A stretch of DNA of 64,000 bases, from assembly GCA_963922205.1 (NCBI GenBank), contig CAWUHX010000025.1:372001-436000 (forward strand), in the 5' to 3' direction. The position numbers were made by a program, and so were the translations under genes. This DNA comes from Romanomermis culicivorax. Taxonomy: Eukaryota; Nematoda; Enoplea; Mermithida; Mermithidae. Positions 38,731 through 47,292 of this stretch are shown piece by piece; position 1 is the stretch's first letter; each line of letters begins with the position of its first letter. The notes beneath the pieces were generated by a model. The model was not told the origin of the DNA and did not search any database. It saw nothing but the letters and a program-made list of their open reading frames with translations.

Positions 38731-39388
38731 TTAAAATGCTAAGAAATTGTCATCATTACAGCGCAAGCTCTTTTATGACGAACAATGGACTTTACCATAT
38801 AAACTTTTCTATTTTCATCTGGTGCTTGGCGCCGAAAAGTTTCACCATTTTCACTGGCCACCTTTTCAGTTTTCAAACCCGAGGTTTGTCCCGATTTTTA
38901 AAATTAGGGTCTCAAAATACAGATCTTTCAAGAGGAAAACTGAGTCGTCGTGAAATCTGTTGATAATAGACTCCAGAGAAGTGTTTTTCAGCTCGTACAT
39001 CTGTACCAATTGGTGCAAGAGGCCAAAAAAATTGTGCCAAAAAAAAATTTTTTTCTCGTTTTCGTTAGAAACATCCTGAAAACTGTGAGAAGGTTTCAAG
39101 CAAATATATAACTACGCACTTTACTGCACAGAATGGATACATGTAAATGCGCACCGGTCCAATAGTATAGTACAGATAATAAAGGTATCACAAATGGTAG
39201 ACAAGGGCCACCTGGAAGATGCGATGATTTCTGAGTAATTTCCATAAAGATGTCTTCTCCAGAGCTGTGCAGCTCCCTAAACGGTATAAAAATCTTGATG
39301 AAATTTTACCTATACTGTAAAAAATGCATGAGCTATAAAATAAGAAAATATAATTCTTAAACTTTCTAGATACAATACCAAGAGTGCC
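38731..39388. other. AT-rich spacer without recognised genes
   Basis: Only short, unrelated ORFs on both strands. No repeat or RNA gene is seen. Confidence 0.3.
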
Positions 39389-39782
39389 TATTCTCTTCTG
39401 TATAAAATGAATATTCATTTGTCGAATAAGACTACTTCAATCTGGAAATATAGCTTGGCTAGCAAGACCTTAAACTTATCATAGGGGACGTCAAACCTCT
39501 CAGAAATCTAACCTTACACGATTTCTGAGAGGTTCGACCTCCTCTATGATAAATTGAAAATTCACTATCTCAAAATGAGTTATTTTTAGTGTTCTCATGC
39601 GCTGAGTTTCAGGGTATCATTGGTTTTGCTTGAAAAGGAAAATTCACACTGCTACAGCATGCCAAAGTTTATTAATGTACGTATTTTTGGCATTTTTCAG
39701 CGGTCTTGCTAGCCATGCGATATTTCAGGATCGGATTGATGGCATTTGACAAATGAATATTCATTTCACACAAGAGAGAATA
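39389..39782. repeat. Nested inverted repeat next to the Polinton
   Basis: Outer arms 39389-39469 and 39702-39782 are imperfect inverted repeats sharing AAATGAATATTCATTTGTC and GGCTAGCAAGACC. Inside, a second pair of arms (about 39477-39507 and 39521-39551) shares AACCTCTCAGAAAT and forms a hairpin. It may be a foldback element or part of the left terminus of the Polinton. Confidence 0.7.
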
Positions 39783-39975
39783 AGCTTTCTTTTAATTCAA
39801 TATTTACAGTATGTAGTTGTATTGCAACTGAAATATACTGTTTTTACTGCTTTAAGTATTATTCCATGCATAGTTATTTGGCAGTGCATGAGACATGTTA
39901 TGGTTGCATGTACACTGTCATTATTAGTGACCAGTATGTTTTTTCTAATACACAGCTTTGTGTTTTGATTCTTGA

Positions 39976-40320
39976 TCATACAAGCAGTTGGTGACTTTGG
40001 ACCCTGTGCAAATGAATGAGTTTTTTGAAGCTATCTTGCAGCTCACCAAAGTTCTTGGCTCCTGTAATAATAATTTTTCCATTATGAAAAACCGATGCAT
40101 GCAAACCCTGCTCATTAATCATATATTTCAGTGCAGGAAACAGCTCCAGAAAATAATCACATCGACCTCTATGAGTGTTATAGAATTGTTCGACATTTAT
40201 ACAATAATCTACAGAATATGACCCAACAACATTACCCATTTTAATTTTCCTGGGTCTTGGCTTATAACCAAGTTTGAGCAGTACTTCTGCAGCATTTTCA
40301 GAATAAGCTTTGCTTTCCAA
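39976..40320 (-). pseudogene. TBP-like protein (TATA-binding protein repeat)
   Basis: 114 codons, starting without an ATG (TTG at 40320) and overlapping the end of the upstream gene by 23 bp. Order of motifs: a helix AAEVLLKLGY, as at the end of the first TBP repeat; then NVVGSYSV; INVE and TH; ELFPALKY; VFHNGKIIITGAK. These match the second repeat of TBP in order and spacing (VGS, LE...TH, ELFPGL-Y, F-SGK---TGAK). TBP binds TATA boxes to place RNA polymerase. The first repeat is mostly missing, so this is a truncated gene or overlaps its neighbour. It is far more diverged than any animal TBP should be, so a recent host copy is unlikely. Confidence 0.7.
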
Positions 40321-41083
40321 AGTGTAACTTCACAATAGTTTTACCAGTGACAAATTTTATAGATCTGTCTTGATCTGTTCTAATTGAAATTTTGATAGGA
40401 TCAATATCTTTTACCAGTACAGGCAAATAGTGAGCAGCTATATATATCTCATCTATAATGTCACCAAAAGCTCCCTCTATATTAACAATAAGGAGGGAGG
40501 AGAGGAGTAAAATATCACCAGCAATCTGTTGTTCAATGATGTTACAATAAACATAAATGGTTTCAAGACCAGCCTTCATATCAGCGAGATGTGCAGCAGC
40601 AATTTTCAATTTTTCAGAAGTAGGTGTTTCTAGTTGTGATTTCGCAAAGCCCAAAAGATAGAGTAAAGGATCACTTAATTTTATGCTCTTGATTCTAGTC
40701 AAGTTCACTTTTAGAACAATTGCTCTGGCTAATCTCCTATATGAAAATTCAATAAACTCATTAAATGGAACTTTTTCCTGTTCACTCAACAACCTGATAG
40801 ATTGTTGAATAGCTTCAATTACATCTGTTACAGATTCATACCTCATAGAAGGTACTTTCAGTAATTGACTAGTATTGGTCTGAGAATCATAAAATTTTAT
40901 TACACTATCACTAGGTGTTATATTGACCCATGTATTAGGATAGATAAATTCACAAAGTGCACATTCCCATTCACCTTGCACAATCGATCTATGAGGCAAC
41001 CTAATACTGAAATTTGAAGTTATGTTACTCGGATCACTCTGAGTATTGCTCGATAATGTTGCATAAAACTGTGACGAATCCAT
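40298..41083 (-). CDS. Polinton conserved structural protein, candidate minor capsid protein
   Basis: 261 codons, intact from ATG (41083) to stop. The N-terminal pattern FYATLSSN, then NFSIRLPHRSIVQGEWECAL and YPNTW, and the C-terminal pattern YLPVLVK, then ISIRTDQDRSI and IVKLHFGK, are those of a protein found next to capsid and protease genes in Polintons of many animals. I take it to be the minor capsid (penton-type) protein, but have not shown a jelly-roll fold. A TATAAAAGTT motif lies 28 bp upstream of the ATG (41111-41120). It is one of the few undamaged frames of the element. Confidence 0.65.
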   Translation of the reverse strand: MDSSQFYATLSSNTQSDPSNITSNFSIRLPHRSIVQGEWECALCEFIYPNTWVNITPSDSVIKFYDSQTNTSQLLKVPSMRYESVTDVIEAIQQSIRLLSEQEKVPFNEFIEFSYRRLARAIVLKVNLTRIKSIKLSDPLLYLLGFAKSQLETPTSEKLKIAAAHLADMKAGLETIYVYCNIIEQQIAGDILLLSSLLIVNIEGAFGDIIDEIYIAAHYLPVLVKDIDPIKISIRTDQDRSIKFVTGKTIVKLHFGKQSLF

Positions 41084-41110
41084 TTTTTAATATGTCTTTA
41101 GGATGGAACT

Positions 41111-41120
41111 AACTTTTATA
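41111..41120 (-). promoter_or_regulatory. TATA motif of the candidate minor capsid gene
   Basis: Minus strand TATAAAAGTT, ending 28 bp before the ATG at 41083. Same motif as at 45066-45075 and 46507-46516. Confidence 0.65.
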
Positions 41121-41130
41121 TCCTGTCGCG

Positions 41131-41610
41131 CTACTCAGATAAAAATGCATTATCATATATGGGAGTATTTATTCTAAAGAGACTGTTGATAAAGCCAGTG
41201 ACAAATTCATCAGTGAAGCTTTGTTCCAAACTAGCAGCAATATCTTTCATACTTATACCTCTAACCATCCACACAAAAAAGTATACACATAACTGACCAC
41301 ATGTAGCAGTCAAGTACTGTTGTACGCATTTGGTATTCCACTTGTAAGAAGTAGCTATAGTCTTGATGTAATTCCTAAGCTGTTGACGTGGTTTGAGGCC
41401 ATAACTGTCAAAATAACAACATGTGTGTTTTTTATCAACAAACAGAGCTAGACAAAGTGAACTAGGTTCATCCAGCTTGTCTAGATTTACAACCAATGCT
41501 GTGGGTACAGTGTTAAGAGGTGGTAAACAGTCTATAGGGAATACTCCATTGAAGATTTGTCTGAGAGCTTGTTCTCTATTCATAAAGATGTAGATTTCAG
41601 AGGTATTCAT
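41131..41610 (-). CDS. Adenovirus-type cysteine protease of the Polinton
   Basis: 159 codons, uninterrupted. CCYFDSYGLKP is the family hallmark around the acidic active-site region, and ATCGQLCVYFFVW carries the nucleophilic cysteine. Where the catalytic histidine is expected (G-x-H-W before the FDSYG block) the sequence reads SSLCLALF, so the histidine appears lost. In adenoviruses and Polintons this enzyme matures capsid proteins. Its ATG overlaps the stop of the capsid gene as ATGA (41607-41610). The frame is intact but probably inactive. Confidence 0.8.
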   Translation of the reverse strand: MNTSEIYIFMNREQALRQIFNGVFPIDCLPPLNTVPTALVVNLDKLDEPSSLCLALFVDKKHTCCYFDSYGLKPRQQLRNYIKTIATSYKWNTKCVQQYLTATCGQLCVYFFVWMVRGISMKDIAASLEQSFTDEFVTGFINSLFRINTPIYDNAFLSE

Positions 41611-42928
41611 GCAGTGTAGTCATTAAAGACGTGTCTATTTTTATCAATCATAATAAAGTTGTCAGATTCTGCGTGAACAATAACGTCTATACCTGCATCA
41701 GGTATCCTATCAGCAAATGTCAATTCTATACTTGTAGAACCATCTCTAATCAAGTCTCAATGTTCACTATCATCTTCATCAGGTGTAAAATCGAAGGCCA
41801 AGTAGCACAGTCCATTTTTAAAATTGTGTCTGCTAATGCCATTCCCCTTGTTATCTTTAGCCATGTCTAGAGTTTCAAAGAGACAACCTTCAAAGAGACA
41901 ATCTTTTCATAGGCTCGAATATATTTGTTGTTAGCAAAATCAAGTCTTAATGGAGTCCCTGGAAAAGCTCGACCACCAGAGACAACCTTGACTTGACTTA
42001 TACTGTAACATTCAAAATTAAATGGAGATTTTTTGATTTCTTCACAAAATGCATCTGCACCAACCCATGCTATAATCATGCTATGTGGCAACTGACCAGG
42101 GAATAGAGTATTCAGAGGTGTAGATTGTCTTGCACTAGCAATATGAAGGTTGACCATTTGGATTCACCTGATAGGATATTTAACTGGTGTTTTTAACATT
42201 GTTTTTTCCAGAGACAATCCAACACTTTCCAGCACTTCAACATTCCTGATGAAGAGTTTCACCTATGAAACTTCCAATTTTGCATTTTCTGCATCACCAG
42301 CTGGGCACTGTAATACAAATGAATTAGTATTGTCGATCACTTCCAGTTTGAGCTCAGTATTGCTGAGTAAATACTGATCTTGCATTAGAAGATCAATATG
42401 AAGAGGAGCTGTTATTTCCACTGTTTGACCATTTTTAAAGCACTTTACCCTGTCTTTAAAGCCCTGACAATCAGAAGTATCTATTCTAGGACCAGCTTCC
42501 ATAGTATATAAAGAAGACTGTAAGTAGCTATTTTTAGCATCAAAACCGAAATTTAAATCAGTTTCAAACAATGCTCTGTAGGCATACTGATCCCCACTAT
42601 CATGAATGAGATGATCATTCAGAAAGAGCTTCACTTGTCTGAAAAATGCTTTACCAATCAGATTGATAGGTGCAATTACTGGTGCAGCTCTACCAGCAGG
42701 AACTGTGTAAATAATTTTCAATGTCATGTACAGATAATTTTTGCTAAGCTGAATCATATGAGGATCTGGAGGTATACAAAATTTGTATGGACCATCATTT
42801 GTGATAGGATTTGTGGGGTTAACTTCATCCCAGTAGCCTCGTTTAATTACTACTTGTGTCAGAGGTACAGTGAAAAAGTCCAATTCAGACTTTGTACTAA
42901 TACTAGAAATTGTATCAATTAGAGCCAT
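41607..42928 (-). pseudogene. Polinton major capsid protein (double jelly-roll type), broken
   Basis: The start is placed at the ATG 42928 (MALIDTIS), not at 42970, because 42970 lies inside the TATA motif. TKSELDFFTVPLTQ, then YLYMTLKIIY and INLIGKAFFRQVKLFLND, are hallmarks of the Polinton capsid proteins often labelled F54H12.2-like. An in-frame TAG lies at 42263-42265, and a frame change occurs near 41870-41905, where TTCAAAGAGACAA is tandemly repeated. The last part (FADRIPDAGIDVIVHAESD) runs to a TGA at 41607. Total about 438 codons, at the short end for the family. Confidence 0.8.
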
Positions 42929-42967
42929 GCTTCCTTCTCTTCTTCTTTGAGAATATATCATTTTTCT

Positions 42968-42979
42968 CATCTTTTATAC
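42968..42979 (-). promoter_or_regulatory. TATA motif of the capsid gene
   Basis: Minus strand GTATAAAAGATG, about 40 bp upstream of the preferred ATG at 42928. Confidence 0.6.
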
Positions 42980-43098
42980 TTTTGGTCTAGTCCCAAAGCC
43001 TCTTCCAGTATGCAAGGTGTCTCTGGTGCTGTGGGCCAACTTGGAGAGGGCTGCTCAGCCATGTCCTTCTAGAGATTCCTTTATGGATCAATCTTCCA

Positions 43099-43335
43099 CT
43101 AATCTCCAGCAATATTTGCACCTGTGGATAGTGCTTGCTTACCAATATAACCAGCAGCTGACTTAGTAACAGGAATGGGCATTCTGAATAATGATCTAAA
43201 TAAGCTTCCTAAACCTCCTCTATGCTCATAGGGAGTGCCGTTGAAGCCTTTGAAACCATAGCCAGTTTGTTCAGCTTGTTCAGTGCAGTACTGAAGCCAA
43301 GTTGTATAATCTTCCCCACTGAAGTATTGTCTCAT
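43099..43335 (-). pseudogene. Small Polinton structural protein with GLGSLFRSLFR motif
   Basis: 78 codons from ATG 43335. GYGFKGFNGTPYEHRGGLGS is followed by LFRSLFR, MPIPVTKSAAGYIGKQAL and STGANIAGD; this Gly-rich stretch followed by an amphipathic, basic segment is a conserved small Polinton protein, comparable in style to adenovirus pVI or pX. The frame stops at 43099, earlier than usual; the same frame shows further stops up to 43020. A degenerate TATA-like AAAGTATAAA sits at 43371-43380. Confidence 0.6.
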
Positions 43336-43371
43336 CTTTATGAATTTACAAAATGCTGAGAATTACAGGAT

Positions 43372-44065
43372 TTATACTTTTCCAAATTCTAACCATCTAG
43401 ACTTTGGTGTAATGCTTTTGGGTACCTTAATTTTTTTACCATCTACAGGGTCACTTGGGGAAGCAAATGTTTCATCACTTTCACTTCCCACATTTAACCT
43501 GGACTTATTTACAAAAAGATCTTGAGGTACATTCTCCTTTAAGAGGTTATTTACAAACAATTCTACCCCTATTGCTTGCTGATGTCTCGGACTAACTCTT
43601 GCCACATCTGAAATCAAATCAACAATGTTGGCTCCACTTATTTTGGTGCCTTTCAGAATCATCTCTTCTTTATTGGACCACTCCATGTGTGGATTACCTT
43701 TAGCATAATCTTATGAAATTTAACTTGACTATGCCACTTTTTTGGTACAATTTGCATAGTTTTTTCATACAGCACATTTTTTCTCAGGATAACATCAACA
43801 GCACTTTCAGCAGTGTCTGGCTTTTCTTGCTTAGGTGTCATCCCTTCCAGATTGTCAACTCATAGCATCTGGTTTGATCCTGCATAAACTGCCTATATCT
43901 GTGCAACACCTGATTGTATAAGATTATCTTCCTGTCTGAGGACAAGGACTTATTAGTTAAAATATCATTTATTTCTTTATCCAAAGCACTCATTACATTG
44001 GCTGCTATATCCTCCCTTTGAACAATGTCATGTGGTACAAGAATCATTTTATTTGTATGCATCAT
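43372..44065 (-). pseudogene. Polinton conserved protein (candidate virion protein), frameshifted
   Basis: Three overlapping frames make one gene: 43838-44065 (KMILVPHDIV, then KIILYNQVLHRYRQFM), 43659-43841 and 43372-43686 (TKISGANIVDLISDVAR, then NNLLKENVPQDLF). The pattern matches a conserved Polinton protein of unknown role, found between ATPase and capsid genes. The last two frames are joined by frame changes near 43840 and 43685. Its start overlaps the end of the next upstream gene at 44062-44065. Confidence 0.6.
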
Positions 44066-44410
44066 CTTTTTATAATTGCATCAGCTAGTAATTGTTCAGC
44101 TATTCCTAAAATTAGTGCCAACAATACAGACAAAAATCTGCCTTTTTGTTCTAGAATGTCTCGTCTTTTGGTGAGACTTGTTTTCTCATCTGCTAATACT
44201 CGTAAATGTCCCTTGTAGGAACTTAATTTATTTAAGGTATTTTTGTCATCTTTTATATTGCCTTCCAGAAAGTTAAGTATACATTCACACAAGCAAAGAA
44301 TCAGTTAACCATCAGCAGTGCTAAAAACAGCTTTATGTTGCTTGGGTTTAGCCTTAGCTATTACCCTGATGTAATCAATATTATGTCTATGTCTATTACT
44401 TCACAACTGA
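44062..44410 (-). pseudogene. Small Polinton protein with CEC...L-KGN motif
   Basis: Starts near 44380 (YIRVIAKAKPKQHKAVF), is interrupted by an in-frame TAA close to 44310, then continues as CECILNFLEGNI, LRVLADEKTSLTKRRDILEQ and a hydrophobic tail ending AIIKR. The order CEC(A/I)LN-L-GN, LR-LADKK-SLK-KR, hydrophobic end is that of a common Polinton small protein. Its function is not known to me. A GCATAAAAGTTG promoter-like motif lies at 44419-44430. Confidence 0.6.
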
Positions 44411-44418
44411 AGAATACA

Positions 44419-44430
44419 CAACTTTTATGC
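44419..44430 (-). promoter_or_regulatory. TATA-like motif upstream of the CEC-type gene
   Basis: Minus strand GCATAAAAGTTG, one base different from the TATAAAAGTTG of the other genes. Confidence 0.5.
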
Positions 44431-44467
44431 TTTTGGGACATATATCATGGAAAATTACAAGAAAATA

Positions 44468-45044
44468 TCAGCTGAAAATATCGAGTTCATCAGGTGTTGT
44501 TTGAGAAAAATCAATAATTATATAACTGTATAGTTTAAGTGTGGCATCTTCAAAAGACTTGGAAAAGTACTTTACTTTATTAGGAAAAACTGTCTTGCCA
44601 AAGTTTTTACTTAGAGCCTATCTGCATTCTTCATCAAAACAAAGTACTGTGCATTTATTCTAGATGTTCTTAGACACTCAAAGATAACATTTTGAACAAT
44701 GTGTATCACAGACAAATTCATGTGCTGACATCCAGGAGTGAAAAGAATGTCCAAGTGGTTATTTTTGCTATTTCCTGCATCAGATCACGTATTATAACAA
44801 GCTGAGGTGCAGGACTCAGCTCTCTAATCAAGCTCATGTCAGGTAACCCCTGATAGAAGTTGACTCTGTCAGACAAGTGATTATACACTGGCTGCTTCTC
44901 AGTAAAGAACCAGTGAATATGTTCCAGAACTGGTTCAATCGAGTACTTCACATTTAGTATTAAATGCTTTACAAAGGTTGTTTTACCAGCTTTTGTAGGG
45001 CCAGCAACAATACATTTAAAAGGATGATTAAATTTTAGAGCCAT
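44468..45044 (-). pseudogene. Polinton genome-packaging ATPase (FtsK/A32 type), frameshifted
   Basis: ATG 45044; Walker A is AGPTKAGKTTF (residues 14-24). The Walker B position reads LVIIRDLM, where the family has two acidic residues (VIDDLM), so a key aspartate is replaced by arginine. The first frame ends at 44718; homology continues in another frame with ILFTPGCQHMNLSVIHIVQN and, at the C terminus, a stretch ending DELDIFS before TGA (44468). An in-frame stop lies near 44620. This enzyme pumps DNA into capsids in viruses of the same fold group. Confidence 0.8.
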
Positions 45045-45065
45045 ATTTTTGTTCTATAGATTTTC

Positions 45066-45075
45066 AACTTTTATA
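45066..45075 (-). promoter_or_regulatory. TATA motif of the ATPase gene
   Basis: Minus strand TATAAAAGTT, 22 bp upstream of ATG 45044. Confidence 0.65.
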
Positions 45076-45155
45076 ACATGCAACATGCTGGAAATACCAG
45101 CAATTTTGCTCTAATTTTTTTCTCTTAATTTAGTAAAAATTTTTAGACCTGCAAA

Positions 45156-46139
45156 TCATGGTTCAGTTTTCATACTGTAGCTATATAGTTTCATCAAATC
45201 TGTAACCCAACTATTGAATTTATCTGGATGACCCTTCCATCTAACAAAGTATTTAGTTTTCCCAGCCCTTTTTCTCTCTCATATAATCTTTTCTATAATG
45301 CACACATCTGTAATCTCATCAACTTTCTGTAATTCTGGCTCATAAAATACACTGTGTATGACTTCTCCCAGCTGATCTTCTACTATGTATACAGGAGGAT
45401 GTCTAGCTTTTTGCTCACAAATCACAAAAACTTCATCACTCCTATTGGGAGTGTAAACCTTCTCAAACATCCTCTTGACTTTGGTTATGCATACCTTGTC
45501 ACCAGAGAACAGTTTAATATTTACACTAGACTTACATTTCCTAAAAACCTTCTCAACAATTTCAGCTTTATTCTCATTAGTAACATCAATAGGAGCAACA
45601 CCTATGGTCTTATGCCCAGTCAAGTTGTAAGAGCTTAGCAGGTGGGGTAGAACATCTAAGTACTTGTATGCATTTTTCTGAGTAAAATGACGCCACATTC
45701 TTTCCTTTCCAGTTCTGTTTAACTGCTCAACAATGCTAGCTTTAGTTTCACTAGCAGTTATGAAAAAATTAATGCCAAGTTTCTTCAATAAGGCCTGGAA
45801 GGCTTTGTTTGTAAACTCTGTACCAGCATCAGTCTGTATTTTTCGTGGCTTCCTGCTAGATTTCAAAATTGTTTCAAAGGTGTATAAAATAGATGATGTA
45901 CTTTTATGTTTCAAGGGTACACACCATGCAAACTTTGACAGGACATCTATGCATATTAATAGGAATTTGAACCCATCATTATGTTTGGCGAGTGAGCTGA
46001 GATCTGCAAGATTCATTTGCCAGTGTTCATCAATATCAGTAACTAGTACAATATTCCTGGGGTAATGGCGCCTAGGATACTTGTATACAGTATATGTTGG
46101 CTGTTTTTGTAACCATTCCTTAACAGAGGACGGGGTCAC
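45156..46139 (-). pseudogene. Polinton integrase with C-terminal chromodomain
   Basis: Retroviral-type core: the first catalytic position reads WQMNLADL (family: D instead of N), the second is IQTDAGTEF and the glutamate is in IVEQLNRT. The N-terminal part SVKEWLQKQPTYTVYKYPRR is the usual Polinton lead-in and extends upstream, with stops, to about 46240; the open frame itself begins at a GTG. An in-frame TGA at 45279-45281 is followed by a chromodomain (KYFVRWKGHP, then SWV) ending at 45156. Chromodomains guide integration to marked chromatin. The D-to-N change should block catalysis. Confidence 0.85.
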
Positions 46140-46287
46140 ATTAGTGTTTAGTGCTTTGGATAGCTTGTACAGGTTTTGTATACTACAGTATCCCTGCTGG
46201 GATTAAAATATATGCTCTCATACAGCTTGTCCATCTTTCTGCACCATATTATGGCCAAACTTTTATTTATACCTCTGCTAGGTTGAA

Positions 46288-46482
46288 TCAAACACTTTGT
46301 GTTTTACTATCAGCCTTTTTTGTAAACAGATTCTCCATGTGTCTCCTCAGTAGTTTCAAAAGAGTTAGAATAGTTAGTACCGCTAATAGAGCCACACAGC
46401 ACCATATTTCACTGAAAACTGTTTTACCATTATGCCTCCCTAGGCATGCTAAAAAATGTTCAATAGAGTGGTTGGCATCCAT
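46288..46482 (-). CDS. Small putative membrane protein of the Polinton
   Basis: 64 codons from ATG 46482, with one hydrophobic segment (residues about 27-43, IWCCVALLAVLTILTLL) followed by basic residues. No family is recognised. A TATAAAAGTTGG motif lies 25 bp upstream, as for the other Polinton genes, which is the main reason to call it a gene. Confidence 0.45.
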   Translation of the reverse strand: MDANHSIEHFLACLGRHNGKTVFSEIWCCVALLAVLTILTLLKLLRRHMENLFTKKADSKTQSV

Positions 46483-46506
46483 TTTTTAATTATAAAGAGG
46501 AAAGCC

Positions 46507-46516
46507 AACTTTTATA
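46507..46516 (-). promoter_or_regulatory. TATA motif of the small membrane-protein gene
   Basis: Minus strand TATAAAAGTT followed by GG, 25 bp upstream of the ATG at 46482. Confidence 0.6.
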
Positions 46517-47180
46517 GCGATCAATACTCATTTGCTTGACTAATGCATAAAAACAACCAATAAATTTTCAAACCTAGCCAGCTAATGTTACCCAGAAAAA
46601 GTTTTATTGACTTGAAAACATCTCACTTGTCCGTCTGTGTGAAAAATTTCTGCAGAGAAGCTAGCTGAAAAGCTGATTGAAAAAGGAATGCAGTAATAAC
46701 ATGAGGTTGCAAATTAATAAGTTCAAGTCTAAGTAACTGTGCAGTATAGTATGACTAACTAAAGTGATTTACATGATAAAAATCATAAAGCAGTGGCTTT
46801 GGAACCCTACAATAGCTTTTGAGCTCTCCAAGGAACCTTACCCCAGATGATGACATATGCAGATTAGCATTGCTAAGAAGAAAATGCTTTGTGTAGCCCG
46901 TAAGTCTATGAAGAAAAGCTGATGATATCAAAGTGACTGTCAGCTGAAAGAAAAAACGGAGTGGGCATTTTTTATAGTTTCTAAACATTTCACAAAGTTT
47001 TTATGCATGTGTTTTAATGAAATTTTATTTCTAAAAAAATTCACAACATGAGACAAGAAAAGACCAGAAAAAAATAGTTTTTTCAGTATGACTCATTGAA
47101 AAATGATATACATTTGTCATTTATTGACATTGATAATCAAGTTCGACTGTTCTTAGCCAGACTACAGTAATCCTTTCAAG
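46517..47180. other. Divergent intergenic region of the Polinton
   Basis: Lies between the leftward and rightward gene sets. A minus-strand ORF at 46755-46988 has no recognised motif. No inverted repeat is evident. Confidence 0.35.
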
Positions 47181-47184
47181 AAGG

Positions 47185-47192
47185 TATAAAAG
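47185..47192 (+). promoter_or_regulatory. TATA motif upstream of the polymerase B fragment
   Basis: Plus strand TATAAAAG followed by CTGAG, about 100 bp upstream of ATG 47293. Same motif class as the minus-strand genes. Confidence 0.55.
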
Positions 47193-47292
47193 CTGAGAAA
47201 TTCAAGAATACTTCATATTTTTCAATTTGAAAAGCTACTGAATAGTTGATTTTTATCGAAGCTCTTTTATTTTATCAATTTTATCATTAAAA

